DNA of 64,000 nucleotides from an uncultured Poribacteria bacterium (GCA_951812525.1 OX638316.1:2660506-2724505), one strand, 5' to 3'; counted from the first letter of the stretch, positions 1-9,230 are shown. The notes: generated from the letters alone by a model not told the origin. Made by a program: numbers and translations.

Positions 1-2
1 TT

Positions 3-584
3 AGCGTTTTCGGAGACGATGTTGTAACAGACAGTCTGAAAGTCCGACGCGTAATGAACCGCGTCTCTGTCGAAGCCTCATTCTTCAAACGGCTCTCTTC
101 GGCAGAAAACCTGATTTACGCCGCCCGCCTCTACGGTATTTCCGCGCCGGAAGCCGAGCGAAAATCAAAGCAAATTTTGGAAAGGCTCGGTTTTGACCCA
201 AATCGGATGAACGAGGAAATGGAGCATTTGTCGCGTGGTATGCAACAGAAAGTCGCCATTGCACGCGCTTTGCTAACAACTCCCATGCTTCTCCTGCTCG
301 ATGAACCGACTACAGGACTCGATCCCAAATCTAAACGCGATGTGCAAGCCTTTATTGAGGAGATCCGTCAAGAACGAAACGCTGTCATTGTCCTAACGAC
401 ACACGATATGGCGGAGGCTGAGAGGTTATGCGATAAAATCGCTATTATCGACGGGGGACGGTTTATCGCCGAGGGAACAGTCGAGGAACTCATCGCCAGC
501 ACACCGTCACAGAACGGAGCACCCGCAACATTGGAAGATGTCTTTATCGCGCTGACCGGCAAAGAAATTGGGGAGGAAGAGTAA
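3..584 (+). CDS. ABC transporter ATP-binding protein (5' truncated)
   Basis: This is the ATPase subunit of an ABC-2 type exporter. The frame is open to the left edge, so the N-terminus with the Walker A loop lies outside the window. What remains has the ABC signature LSRGMQQK, Walker B LLLLDEPTTGLDP and the switch histidine in TTHDM, followed by a short C-terminal tail. The downstream permease begins four bases after the stop with its ribosome binding site inside this gene, so the two form an export pair. The substrate (drug, lipid or polysaccharide) cannot be told from sequence. Confidence 0.93.
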   Translation, partial: SVFGDDVVTDSLKVRRVMNRVSVEASFFKRLSSAENLIYAARLYGISAPEAERKSKQILERLGFDPNRMNEEMEHLSRGMQQKVAIARALLTTPMLLLLDEPTTGLDPKSKRDVQAFIEEIRQERNAVIVLTTHDMAEAERLCDKIAIIDGGRFIAEGTVEELIASTPSQNGAPATLEDVFIALTGKEIGEEE

Positions 585-588
585 AGCC

Positions 589-1395
589 ATGCTGAACCTT
601 GTCCGGGAGACCGTTGTCTCCTACGCCTTCATTGAACGCAACTTTAATCTCGTGAAGCGGTATCTCAGCTGGGAAATCCTCTTTTTCAGCTATTCCATTG
701 TCAATGCCCTAACAATCGGCTTGATTATGGTAGGACGCGGCAGCAGTGAAGATGTTCTTTATCTCGTCATTGGCGCATTAATCTGGGGATTTCTCTCCGT
801 CATGATGCGCGAGGTGAGCGATGCAATTACTTGGGAACGCTGGGAAGGCACGATCGAATATACCTTTATGGCACCGATTTACCGTATCACACATCTGGTC
901 GGTTCCTGTCTTTTTGCTATTCTGTATGGGCTGCTCCGAACAGGTTTAGTGCTGGCGATAATGCCGCTCTTTTTTGGCGAACACATCGACTTGGGAAGCG
1001 CGAATTGGCTAACAATGGCTGTTACTGTCCTTATCTCCAGCCTCTCTTTCATCGGCATCGGTCTAATGGCAGCGATCTTCCCGTTACTCTCGCCAGAAAA
1101 AGGGCAGGCTGCAACCGGCATTATCCAATCGTTCCTACTCTTGGTCTCCGGTATCTATTATGAAATCGACGTGTTACCCGAATGGGTTCAACCCATCTCC
1201 AAAATTTCGCCTGCTACCTACACACTCAAATCTATTCGAGAGGCGATGCTCCATAACGCGTCCATTGAGAGCCAGATGAGCAATTTATTGCTGCTGTTTA
1301 TCATCGGTGTACTACTCATTCCATTCGGATTTTGGGTCTTCCATCTCGGTGAAAAATATGCCAAACGCGTCGGTAGGCTTAAGAGAAGTGGGTAG
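589..1395 (+). CDS. ABC-2 type transporter permease
   Basis: This is a 268-residue membrane subunit that partners the upstream ATPase. About six hydrophobic segments are visible, beginning with the stretch near residues 25-55, and the last one lies near the C-terminus before a basic tail. The segment FLLLVSGIYYEIDVLPEWVQ is typical of ABC-2 permeases. I chose ATG 589 over an upstream TTG at 568 because GGGGAGGAAGAG stands just before it. The gene is translationally close to the ATPase. Family assignment is firm; the exported substrate is unknown. Confidence 0.9.
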   Translation: MLNLVRETVVSYAFIERNFNLVKRYLSWEILFFSYSIVNALTIGLIMVGRGSSEDVLYLVIGALIWGFLSVMMREVSDAITWERWEGTIEYTFMAPIYRITHLVGSCLFAILYGLLRTGLVLAIMPLFFGEHIDLGSANWLTMAVTVLISSLSFIGIGLMAAIFPLLSPEKGQAATGIIQSFLLLVSGIYYEIDVLPEWVQPISKISPATYTLKSIREAMLHNASIESQMSNLLLLFIIGVLLIPFGFWVFHLGEKYAKRVGRLKRSG

Positions 1396-1463
1396 GTGCT
1401 TAGTGCCTGATCTACGCTGAAGACCGCCTATATCTTTTCCCCTTATCTATCACGGAGGTGTCA

Positions 1464-4400
1464 ATGTCAGGATATTACAGATTTCCAACAATTTGTCAGA
1501 ATACTATTGTTTTTGTATGTGAAGATGACCTGTGGACAGTTTCAATTGAAGGCGGTATCGCTCGACGACTCACGTCAAATCTTGGTGCAGCAAGCTCCCC
1601 ATGCTTATCGCCAAATGGCGAATTACTGGCTTTTACCGGAAGTGAAGAAGGTCCACCGGAAGTTTATGTTATGCCTGCCCTCGGTGGTGAGGCGAAGCGA
1701 CTCACCTATCAAGGAAGCAACGCCGCCGTCGTTAACTGGGATAGCGATGGCAAGCATATCTTCTATTCAAGCGGTGCTGGCTTGGCGTTCAATCCGTTGA
1801 TTCCGTGGATATGGAAAATCTGTGCTGAAGGTGGCGAACCACAACGCCTCCCGTCCGGTCCCGCCAGTCACATTGACTTCGGCGATACGGGTGGAGTTAT
1901 CCTCGGTAGATTAACACGCGAACCCGCACGATGGAAACGTTACCGAGGCGGCACAGCCGGGCAACTCTGGATAGACACGCAAGGGGACGGACAGTTCCAG
2001 TCCCTCGCCCCTGTAGATAGCAACTTTACAACACCGATGTGGATCGGTGAACGTATCTACTTTATTTCTGACCATGAAGGGGTTGGTAATATCTATTCCT
2101 GCTTCCCCACTGGTGAGGATATCCAACGCCATACGCATCAGGATACTTACTACTGCCGTTCCGCCAAAACAGATGGGACGCGCATCGTCTACCATGCTGG
2201 CGCAGACCTGTTTGTCTATGACATCGAAAACGATACAGATACCCGCGTAGATGTCGAGTTTCGCAGCCCTCGCATTCAGAAACAGCGGAAGTTCGTCAGT
2301 GCCATGGGATACCTACGGGAGTATGCGCTAACCCCAGACGGACACGCATTGGCTTTGACAGTCCGAGGTAAACCCTTTACAATGGCGAATTGGGAAGGTG
2401 CAGTCCTCCAGCACGGCGAACGGAGTGGAACGCGTTACCGCTTTACAAAGTGGCTCAACGACGGAAAACGTCTTGTTACCCTTTCCGACGCCGAAGGAGA
2501 AGAAGCACTTGAAATCCACACCCGCGACGGCAGTGCAGACATCGTCCGACTTGACGCGCTTGACATCGGTCATGTTCGACATCTCACAGTCGCCCCACAA
2601 ACTGGAGACGACAAGAATGACCGTTTGCTGCTGATTAATAATCGTCTTGAGCTTTTGTACGTTGATCTTGAAACGCAGGAGATGCGAGTGCTTGACAAAA
2701 GCCACTATCAGAGCATCCAAGGCGCAACTTGGTCGCCTGACGGTGAATGGTGTGCATATAGTTTCCCATCCACAGAAACCACGCGTTCCATTAAACTCTG
2801 CAAGATCGAAACGGGTGAGACCTGGCTTGTCACCCAGCCTGAATTTAGTGATTACGCGCCAGCGTGGGATCCTGATGGAAAATACCTCTATTTCCTCTCT
2901 CGTCGCGAATTTACGCCAATCTACGATGCACTCCACTTTGATCTCGGTTTCCCTGCAGCAACGCGTCCGTTGTTGATAACCTTGCAGAAAACTTTAGGGA
3001 ATCCGTTCGTACCGGAACCTCGTCCGCTTGATGAAGAGAAGGAAGGTAAGGACCTGGAAAACGAGGAGGAGCAGGACGAAGGTGCCAACGAGCAATCTGA
3101 AAAAGAGACGAAGCCGATCACCATAGACCTCGACGGAATTTCACAACGTGTCGTCGCCTTTCCTTATCCGCGGGGGCATTATGGACAGATTGCCGGTATT
3201 GAAGGCAAAGCGATCTTCACGTCCTTTCCTTCACAGGACGCGCTGGATCCTTCGGATGATGACAGCGATACGGCAAGAGGCAGACTTCACGCCTACGACT
3301 TCAAGGAACAGAAAAAGGAGACGCTCGTATCAGGTATTAACGACTTTCAGCTCTCTCGAGATCTGAAAACCCTTGTGTACGCTGGCGGAATGCGGTTGCG
3401 CGTTATCAAGGCTGGTAAAAAAGCGGAAGGCGACTCGAAATCTGGACCTAAAGGTCGCCCGAGTCGCCAGAATGGTTGGATTGACCTCAGTCGCGTCAAA
3501 GCCGCTGTCATCCCCACAGCCGAATGGCATCAGATGTATCGAGAGGCGTGGCGGCTTCAGCGAGATTACTTTTGGACAGAAGATATGTCCGGCGTGGATT
3601 GGGAGCATGTCTATCAACGCTACCTACCACTACTTGACCGAATTGCGACACGTGGCGAGTTTTCTGACCTCATGTGGGAGATGCAGGGTGAACTCGGTAC
3701 TTCACACGCCTATGAATTAGGAGGTGATTATCGGAGATCACCAAATTATGCACAAGGGTTTCTCGGCGCAGATTTCACTTATGACACTGAGAGCGAAGGA
3801 TACCGGGTTACACACATTCCCCAAGGCGATGCTTGGGAAGCAACGAAGGATTCACCGCTGAATGCACCCGGGATTAACGTCCGTAAGGGTGATGTGCTGC
3901 TTGCTATCGGAGGACAACGCCTCAGTGAAACCGTTTCGCCGGGTGAACTCCTCGTGAATCTCGCAAACCAGGAAGTTCAAGCCACGTTCCAAAACGCCGA
4001 AGATGGCGAAAAACGCGTCGCTACGCTCAAGGTACTACGAAGCGAAGGCGAGCTGCGGTATCGTGAATGGGTGTCGCGCAATCGGCAGTACGTCCACGAA
4101 AAAACGGATGGTAAAGTCGGGTACCTCCATATTCCAGATATGATGCGGCGGGGGTACGCTGAGTTTCACCGCGGTTTTCTCGCCGAGGTAAGTTATCCGG
4201 GTTTGCTCGTTGATGTCCGCTGTAACAGAGGTGGGCATGTTTCGCAGCTACTTTTAGAGAAATTAGCCCGTCGTCGTATCGGGTATGATATTCCGCGATG
4301 GGGAACACCACATTCATATCCAGATGTTTCAGTCCTCGGTCCGATGGTAGCAGTCACCGACGAGAACGCCGGCTCCGACGGTGACATCTTCTCGCACTGT

Positions 4401-4733
4401 TTCAAACTCATGGAGTTAGGCTTACTGATCGGGAAACGCACATGGGGCGGTGTTATCGGTATCTCACCACATCAAAGCTTTGTAGATGGCGGCAGGACCA
4501 CGCAACCCGAGTATTCGTTCTGGTTCGTCGATGTCGGCTGGCGCGTTGAGAACTACGGCACCGACCCGGATATCGAAGTAGACTATCGTCCGCAAGACTA
4601 TGCGGCAGAAAGCGATCCGCAGTTAGATCGGGCAATAGAGGAACTCCTCCGGCAGATAGAAGAGAATCCACCCGAAGTCCCTGACTTCGGCGACCGCCCG
4701 CGTCTGACGCTACCTACGTTACCGAAGCCGTAG
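1464..4733 (+). CDS. Tricorn-type protease (S41 family)
   Basis: This is a cytoplasmic tricorn-protease homologue of 1089 residues, near the length of the archaeal enzyme (about 1070), with no signal peptide. Order of parts: N-terminal beta-propeller repeats of WD40-like type (residues 1-500), an acidic low-complexity linker (about 524-552), a second propeller segment, a helical domain, a PDZ-like domain and the C-terminal S41 core. The catalytic tetrad is intact: Ser747-His748 in GTSHAYE, nucleophile Ser971 in NAGSDGD and Glu1029 in VENYGTDPD. These match Ser745, His746, Ser965 and Glu1023 of Thermoplasma tricorn with only small offsets. Known tricorn degrades peptides downstream of the proteasome. 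The start is ATG 1464 behind CGGAGGTG. Confidence 0.93.
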   Translation: MSGYYRFPTICQNTIVFVCEDDLWTVSIEGGIARRLTSNLGAASSPCLSPNGELLAFTGSEEGPPEVYVMPALGGEAKRLTYQGSNAAVVNWDSDGKHIFYSSGAGLAFNPLIPWIWKICAEGGEPQRLPSGPASHIDFGDTGGVILGRLTREPARWKRYRGGTAGQLWIDTQGDGQFQSLAPVDSNFTTPMWIGERIYFISDHEGVGNIYSCFPTGEDIQRHTHQDTYYCRSAKTDGTRIVYHAGADLFVYDIENDTDTRVDVEFRSPRIQKQRKFVSAMGYLREYALTPDGHALALTVRGKPFTMANWEGAVLQHGERSGTRYRFTKWLNDGKRLVTLSDAEGEEALEIHTRDGSADIVRLDALDIGHVRHLTVAPQTGDDKNDRLLLINNRLELLYVDLETQEMRVLDKSHYQSIQGATWSPDGEWCAYSFPSTETTRSIKLCKIETGETWLVTQPEFSDYAPAWDPDGKYLYFLSRREFTPIYDALHFDLGFPAATRPLLITLQKTLGNPFVPEPRPLDEEKEGKDLENEEEQDEGANEQSEKETKPITIDLDGISQRVVAFPYPRGHYGQIAGIEGKAIFTSFPSQDALDPSDDDSDTARGRLHAYDFKEQKKETLVSGINDFQLSRDLKTLVYAGGMRLRVIKAGKKAEGDSKSGPKGRPSRQNGWIDLSRVKAAVIPTAEWHQMYREAWRLQRDYFWTEDMSGVDWEHVYQRYLPLLDRIATRGEFSDLMWEMQGELGTSHAYELGGDYRRSPNYAQGFLGADFTYDTESEGYRVTHIPQGDAWEATKDSPLNAPGINVRKGDVLLAIGGQRLSETVSPGELLVNLANQEVQATFQNAEDGEKRVATLKVLRSEGELRYREWVSRNRQYVHEKTDGKVGYLHIPDMMRRGYAEFHRGFLAEVSYPGLLVDVRCNRGGHVSQLLLEKLARRRIGYDIPRWGTPHSYPDVSVLGPMVAVTDENAGSDGDIFSHCFKLMELGLLIGKRTWGGVIGISPHQSFVDGGRTTQPEYSFWFVDVGWRVENYGTDPDIEVDYRPQDYAAESDPQLDRAIEELLRQIEENPPEVPDFGDRPRLTLPTLPKP

Positions 4734-4768
4734 TACAAGCAAACTCCAGTTTTCCCTTAAAATAGGTA

Positions 4769-4790
4769 GGCGAGGTTTCCTAACCTCGCC
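4769..4790. repeat. Palindromic repeat (GGCGAGGTT family), convergent gap
   Basis: A perfect 9-bp stem, GGCGAGGTT and AACCTCGCC, closes a TCCT loop between the convergent tricorn and EamA genes. No T-run follows, so it is not a textbook intrinsic terminator. The 16 bases GGTAGGCGAGGTTTCC recur exactly after the acetate kinase gene near 17833, which marks this as a dispersed element. It could still act as a bidirectional stop. Confidence 0.65.
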
Positions 4791-4902
4791 GATCTTCTAC
4801 TACAAACCTATTTTCTTTCTTACAGGGGAGCAATATATCTATAGCAAAATGTCCGTCAAACCACGCACTCCAGAGGAGTGCTATACCTATGGATTGAACA
4901 CC

Positions 4903-5823
4903 TCACCCCCGCATATTCACCAAATAAATCCCAGCCGCCACCAGCGCAGCACCCCCCAACAAACTCAACGTCAACTCATCGCCTAAAATCAGGTGGCTAA
5001 ACAGCACACCCGACAAAGGTGTCGCAAAAAAGAGCACAACGAGTTTACTCGCACTATACCGTTCAAGTATAGATGTCCACGCCAAAAAGCAGAAGCCCGC
5101 GATAACCCCGCCTTGATACAGCAGTGCCAATGCCGCAGAAAGCGTCAACTGCATCGGTTCCCCGCGTTCGAGAAGTAAACTTATGGCAACATAGACTGGA
5201 AGACTCAGCGTTAAGAGCCAAGCAAGGAGTCGATACGGATGAATAGACTGAATTAACAGTTTTGTCACGACAACACGTAGTCCCAAAAAACATCCACTGA
5301 CGAGCACAATGAGATCCCCGATGACACTTGATTCACCTTGCCCAAGTTTCGGGGCAACGACTACAAAAACACCACTAAAGGCAACAATAATCCCCAATGT
5401 TTTCGTAACAGAGAGCCGTTCGCTGGGAATCCAAAGGTGCGCGAATAGGGCGGTAAAAAAAGGATAGACATTGATAAAAATCGTTGAACGAGAGGCTGAC
5501 GTGTATAGGGTGCCGGTATTTAAGGTGATAATCTGGAGTATGAAAATCGTGGTGAGCAAAAGCAATCGCGGTAGCTCGCCGCGACGCAACCGAAGTGGAA
5601 TGCGACGAAAAAGTGCCCAGCCACCAATGACAACAAGCCCGATTACGAAACGGAAAAATGCCAGTGCCATTGGTGGAAAGTCTTGCAAGCCGACTTTGAT
5701 GGCAAGCGAATTCCCGCCCCAAAGAAATGCGAGGAGCAAAGCTAGGGCGATGATTTTCCCCTGCGGCTCCTCGCTCATCACTGCTGGTCTTGGCGATGTC
5801 CCGATGGTCTCTTTTTTATTCAA
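4903..5823 (-). CDS. EamA/DMT family transporter
   Basis: This is an inner membrane transporter of the drug/metabolite (EamA) superfamily, up to 306 residues, with two homologous halves of five hydrophobic helices each. The first half starts at IALALLLAFLWGGNSLAIKV and the second near GDLIVLVSGCFLGLRVVV. The substrate is unknown; relatives export amino acids, nucleobases or metabolites. The start is uncertain. TTG at 5823 gives the longest form, while ATG 5778 (MSEEPQGK) fits the usual family N-terminus better; neither has a strong ribosome binding site. It lies just downstream of a PhyH gene on the same strand and may be cotranscribed with it. Confidence 0.85.
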   Translation of the reverse strand: MNKKETIGTSPRPAVMSEEPQGKIIALALLLAFLWGGNSLAIKVGLQDFPPMALAFFRFVIGLVVIGGWALFRRIPLRLRRGELPRLLLLTTIFILQIITLNTGTLYTSASRSTIFINVYPFFTALFAHLWIPSERLSVTKTLGIIVAFSGVFVVVAPKLGQGESSVIGDLIVLVSGCFLGLRVVVTKLLIQSIHPYRLLAWLLTLSLPVYVAISLLLERGEPMQLTLSAALALLYQGGVIAGFCFLAWTSILERYSASKLVVLFFATPLSGVLFSHLILGDELTLSLLGGAALVAAGIYLVNMRG

Positions 5824-5878
5824 AAGAACTTGATGTCCTCGTTGGAGGGTTTCCTTCTCTGAGAAGTAGGCACATTAA

Positions 5879-6682
5879 TCAATCGTAGGCACCCGGACGG
5901 TGGTTACCCATTAGGCGCTGTTGGCGTTCCGTTGCAATTTCCAAGATGCTGTCATTGAACTGGAACCGATTCAGATAGGGTGGATATTTCTGGGTTATCA
6001 TCCGATTCGCGTAATGCACCTGTAGTAGATACCGAGTCTGATCGCTCCGATTCGCTGTGCCTCGGTGCCAGACCTCACTTCGGAAAATCACAACATCACC
6101 AGCATTGCAAAGAATACTCTTTTCTGTGGCTCCCTTCCATTCCGCTTCGCCATCAGGGCGGCGTCCAGAAAAATGGCTGCCCGGAACGAACTTCGTTGGA
6201 CCGAGATCTTCGTAGAGATCGTCCAAATAATAGTGCGCCGTCGAGATGAAAATCGGGACCTTGACGCGTGAATCTTCCAAGATATCCGCTGGAAGTGGGA
6301 TAGGCAGCCAATCTGTGTGCAACCCTTGATCAGGACGACCCGGGCCTGTTACCCATGCCGTCATACCGATGACATGGCAATCTTCACCGTGTACTGCCTC
6401 TGCTAACTCAATAACCGCGGACATGTCGAGATATTGTAGGAAAACCGGATCGCGGTTGAAGGCGTTATTAATATGTTTGTTGAGGAAACCATTCCCATTT
6501 TCTGGCGTACCGTGTTTGTCAAAACTCTCAGGAATTGCAGTTAACTTATCCATCGCGGCGCGAAGCTCCGCAAGTTGTGTGCCTTCAATAACCTTCGGTA
6601 GGTAGGCATATCCATCTTCCTCCATCGCCTTGACTTGGTTCTCAAGGTCAGGATAGGCTACAAGGGGTAAGGCTTGGCTCAT
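5879..6682 (-). CDS. Phytanoyl-CoA dioxygenase family protein
   Basis: This is a 267-residue Fe(II)/2-oxoglutarate-dependent oxygenase of the PhyH family. The facial triad is complete: His122 and Asp124 in GLHTDW and distal His206 in EVWHRG. Arg217 (DQTRYLL) is placed to bind 2-oxoglutarate, and the PGSH turn is at 167-170. The substrate cannot be read from sequence; members hydroxylate many small molecules besides phytanoyl-CoA. The ATG has AAGGAG eight bases upstream, and a near-consensus promoter stands at 6733-6761. It is divergent from infA. Confidence 0.9.
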   Translation of the reverse strand: MSQALPLVAYPDLENQVKAMEEDGYAYLPKVIEGTQLAELRAAMDKLTAIPESFDKHGTPENGNGFLNKHINNAFNRDPVFLQYLDMSAVIELAEAVHGEDCHVIGMTAWVTGPGRPDQGLHTDWLPIPLPADILEDSRVKVPIFISTAHYYLDDLYEDLGPTKFVPGSHFSGRRPDGEAEWKGATEKSILCNAGDVVIFRSEVWHRGTANRSDQTRYLLQVHYANRMITQKYPPYLNRFQFNDSILEIATERQQRLMGNHRPGAYD

Positions 6683-6732
6683 TATTTTTCTCCTTATTAG
6701 AAAAAATGCAAAGGTGAATCTCCTACTTGTGA

Positions 6733-6761
6733 ATTTTACAACTTTTATACGTCGATGTCAA
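6733..6761 (-). promoter_or_regulatory. Sigma-70 type promoter for the PhyH gene
   Basis: On the minus strand TTGACA (6761-6756), a 17-bp spacer and TAAAAT (6738-6733) stand about 50 bases before the start codon at 6682. The boxes match 11 of 12 consensus positions. Confidence 0.75.
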
Positions 6762-6780
6762 CTTTTTTCCGAACAATTCG

Positions 6781-6811
6781 TTGACAAAGTACATCCAAAT
6801 TAGTGTAAGAG
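6781..6811 (+). promoter_or_regulatory. Possible promoter for infA
   Basis: A perfect TTGACA (6781-6786) lies 61 bases before the infA start. The -10 box is weak (TAAGAG at 6806 with a 19-bp spacer, or TGTAAG with 17), so only the -35 element is convincing. It is divergent from the PhyH promoter 20 bases away. Confidence 0.35.
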
Positions 6812-6846
6812 TAACAAAGCATTATCACAAAAAGGAGAAAGAAAAA

Positions 6847-7110
6847 ATGAAAAATGAAAACATAACGCCCGAAACCTCTGAATCCACTAAAGAGACAGCT
6901 ATCCGTGTGCTTGGAACAGTATTAGAATCCCTACCAGGTAATCTATTTCACGTGAAATTGGAAGATAACGATTACAAAGTTGTAGCATATCTTGCTGGTA
7001 AACTCATGCAACACAAAATCTGGGTCCTTCCCGGCGACCATGTTACCGTTGAGCTTTCTCCGTATGACCTCACGCGTGGACGCATCGTCTGGCGGAACCC
7101 CGGTGGTTAA
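6847..7110 (+). CDS. infA: Translation initiation factor IF-1
   Basis: IF-1 binds the A site of the 30S subunit during initiation. The 87-residue product is an S1-like OB-fold, recognised by [18 protein letters not shown], the AGK turn and [20 protein letters not shown]. The usual length is about 72 residues, so this form carries an N-terminal extension of roughly 14 polar residues (rich in E, T and S). ATG 6847 is chosen because AAGGAGAAAG precedes it. The next genes are rsgA and an acetyltransferase on the same strand. The first, RsgA, also works on the 30S subunit. Confidence 0.92.
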   Translation: MKNENITPETSESTKETAIRVLGTVLESLPGNLFHVKLEDNDYKVVAYLAGKLMQHKIWVLPGDHVTVELSPYDLTRGRIVWRNPGG

Positions 7111-7208
7111 CACCTCCCGCGATGGACGCGATTTCATAAGGAATTCTGAGTTTTACCGATCGCGTCTACGCGCCTCTGAAAAGGAGCGAATCGCCTGTTT
7201 TCCTTAAC

Positions 7209-8237
7209 ATGCGCAAGACTACGCGCCTCCAACAGGTAAATCTAACTATGGAAGGCATTGTAATAAGAGCGCGCGGGGGCGCATACCAAGTACAGGTCGG
7301 CAATCAATCCTATACCTGTGCCGTGCGCCACCAACTCATTGAAGATGAAAAACGGAGACTCGACGAAACAAAAGAGATGCCGTACGTCGATTTAGTCGCA
7401 GTCGGCGACCGAGTACGCATCTCTACCACTGATTCCACACCCGACAGTGGGTACATTGAGGAATGTCTCCCGCGCGATACCCAATTCGGACGCATCCGTA
7501 TGGACGGTTGGCGGCAGGTCATTGTTGCCAACCTCGATATGCTACTCATCATTTTCGCCGCCCGCCACCCCACCCTCAAACTTCGCATGCTTGATAGATT
7601 CCTCGTCACCGCAGAGGCATCTGATGTTGAACCCGTCATCTGTATCAATAAAATCGACTTAGCAAAATTAGAGAATGTACAACGCCAGCTCAATTTATAT
7701 GAAGAATTAGGCTATAAAGTGGTTTATACAAGTAGCGTGACTGGTAGCGGGGTTGACAAATTGCGGGAGGTGATGCAGAATAGAATTTCAGCGATTGTAG
7801 GCTCATCTGGAGTTGGAAAGTCTTCTCTCCTCAATGCATTACAACCCGGACTCCAACTCCGCATAGGCGAAGTGGATGACCGCATCCACAAGGGTCGGCA
7901 TACGACAACCGAAGTTATACTATTACCGCTCGAATTCGGTGGATTCGTCGCCGATACCCCTGGCATCCGAACGCTTGGTTTGCTTGAAATTGATGACGAA
8001 CAGGGCTTAGATATTCATTTTCCGGAAATGCGTGATTATATCCCAGAATGCAGATTTGCCGCTTGTACACACCAACACGAGCCAGACTGTGCCGTTAAAC
8101 GTGCAGTTGCGGCAGGGCATATCAATCCACTCCGGTATGAAAGTTATCTCCGGATCTCCGGATTTAAGGAAGGGAGATATGAACGAAACTCAGATAAAAA
8201 ACGAACCGACCGAAACGCCCGACGACGCAAACGCTGA
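7209..8237 (+). CDS. rsgA: Small-subunit biogenesis GTPase RsgA
   Basis: This is a circularly permuted GTPase that checks late maturation of the 30S ribosomal subunit. In the 342-residue product an N-terminal OB-fold comes first (about 14-95), then the G motifs in permuted order: NKID at 147-150 (G4), GSSGVGKS at 198-205 (G1) and DTPG at 249-252 (G3). A zinc knuckle of spacing C-x4-C-x-H-x5-C follows at 281-294, exactly as in RsgA/YloQ. No clear ribosome binding site precedes ATG 7209; ATG 7248 (MEGIVIR) is an alternative start that matches the OB-fold boundary. The 3' end overlaps the next gene. Confidence 0.95.
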   Translation: MRKTTRLQQVNLTMEGIVIRARGGAYQVQVGNQSYTCAVRHQLIEDEKRRLDETKEMPYVDLVAVGDRVRISTTDSTPDSGYIEECLPRDTQFGRIRMDGWRQVIVANLDMLLIIFAARHPTLKLRMLDRFLVTAEASDVEPVICINKIDLAKLENVQRQLNLYEELGYKVVYTSSVTGSGVDKLREVMQNRISAIVGSSGVGKSSLLNALQPGLQLRIGEVDDRIHKGRHTTTEVILLPLEFGGFVADTPGIRTLGLLEIDDEQGLDIHFPEMRDYIPECRFAACTHQHEPDCAVKRAVAAGHINPLRYESYLRISGFKEGRYERNSDKKRTDRNARRRKR

Positions 8238-9006
8238 TCCGCAAAAGTGGGCAGCTGCTATTCAGAACTTGCTTCGCATTATTGAGAGAAGTGAACAAAA
8301 GCTTGGATACTTCCAAAACCGAGTGAAGCAGGCAAAATTTATGGATCGTCCGAATCAGCAGATGCTTCGTGCTGCTGGTGCCCAAGTAGGTGCGCACTCA
8401 GCACAGTTAGAAGGGCTGCGTAGTGAATTGTACCAACTCGAACGGCTCTATAGCGGTGGGATCCACTTCCGGCAGACCACGGAGAACGAAATACGCCGAA
8501 TTTGGGCGTGGGTAAACCGTCCTGCCATCAGGAAATACCTCTACGCGTCACGGGTCTCCTTTGAAACCTTTCGGGAGGATTGGCACCGTTGGGTAGCAGC
8601 AGAGCAGACACACGCTCTTGCTGTTGAACTCCGTACAACTCGGCTCCTTATCGGATTCATGCTTCTCCAGCACGATGGAAAAACCGTTAGGATCAAGTTC
8701 GTCGTTATTCGACCCGATTATCGCGCCCGCGGGTACGGCACGGATACACTCATTGAAGCCACTCGCTACGCTTTTGAGCAACTTGGTGCTGAGCACATCA
8801 CGCTACAAGTGTCCGTTGACAACGGTCCCGCACTCATCTGTTTTGAGAACGCAGGATTCCGGTACCTCGGTTATACGGAAACCTCCGCTCAGATTTACAC
8901 TATGGGTATTGAGCGCAGCGAATGGGAAGGCAACAAACCGATAGACGAGGAAGCGTCCCCACCACTCAGCGCACCTCTCGGAGCATTCTTTGATGAGGAA
9001 AAGTGA
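8179..9006 (+). CDS. GNAT family N-acetyltransferase with helical N-terminal extension
   Basis: This is a 275-residue protein. Residues 1-110 are charged and helical (possible coiled coil around 25-95). The rest is a GNAT domain of the RimJ/RimL type, with the acetyl-CoA pyrophosphate loop RARGYG in VVIRPDYRARGYGTDTLI and the beta-bulge region FENAGFRYLGY. ATG 8179 is supported by AAGGAAGGGAG and lies inside the 3' end of rsgA, so the two are translationally coupled. Relatives acetylate ribosomal proteins, antibiotics or small amines. The coupling suggests a ribosome-linked role, which is inference only. Confidence 0.82.
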   Translation: MNETQIKNEPTETPDDANADPQKWAAAIQNLLRIIERSEQKLGYFQNRVKQAKFMDRPNQQMLRAAGAQVGAHSAQLEGLRSELYQLERLYSGGIHFRQTTENEIRRIWAWVNRPAIRKYLYASRVSFETFREDWHRWVAAEQTHALAVELRTTRLLIGFMLLQHDGKTVRIKFVVIRPDYRARGYGTDTLIEATRYAFEQLGAEHITLQVSVDNGPALICFENAGFRYLGYTETSAQIYTMGIERSEWEGNKPIDEEASPPLSAPLGAFFDEEK

Positions 9007-9018
9007 CTTTTCTATACT

Positions 9019-9045
9019 ACCAGCGAGGTTCTCTACCTCGCTGGT
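9019..9045. repeat. Palindromic hairpin after the acetyltransferase gene
   Basis: A perfect 11-bp stem ACCAGCGAGGT/ACCTCGCTGGT with loop TCTCT lies 13 bases after the stop codon. It shares the GCGAGGT core with the palindromes at 4769 and 17833. No T-tract follows. It may work as a transcript end or be a REP-like repeat. Confidence 0.6.
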
Positions 9046-9230
9046 CACCAGATATAAATAATTCTAAAACCTACCATAAATAACCCTAATTTTTTTTGAA
9101 AAAAATACGCAAAAGTGCATCCGAAAATGTATATAAACGAATCATTGTCATTTTTTAAATGGCGATGGTATCCTATTGCCGCTGTGTTGCGGAAAAAGGA
9201 GGAATTTGTTATGTTAGCAAACCAGAGGAG

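Noticed and set aside
2328-2936. A 202-codon minus-strand frame inside the tricorn gene
   Set aside because: It lies wholly antisense to a firmly identified gene and shows no domain or start signal.
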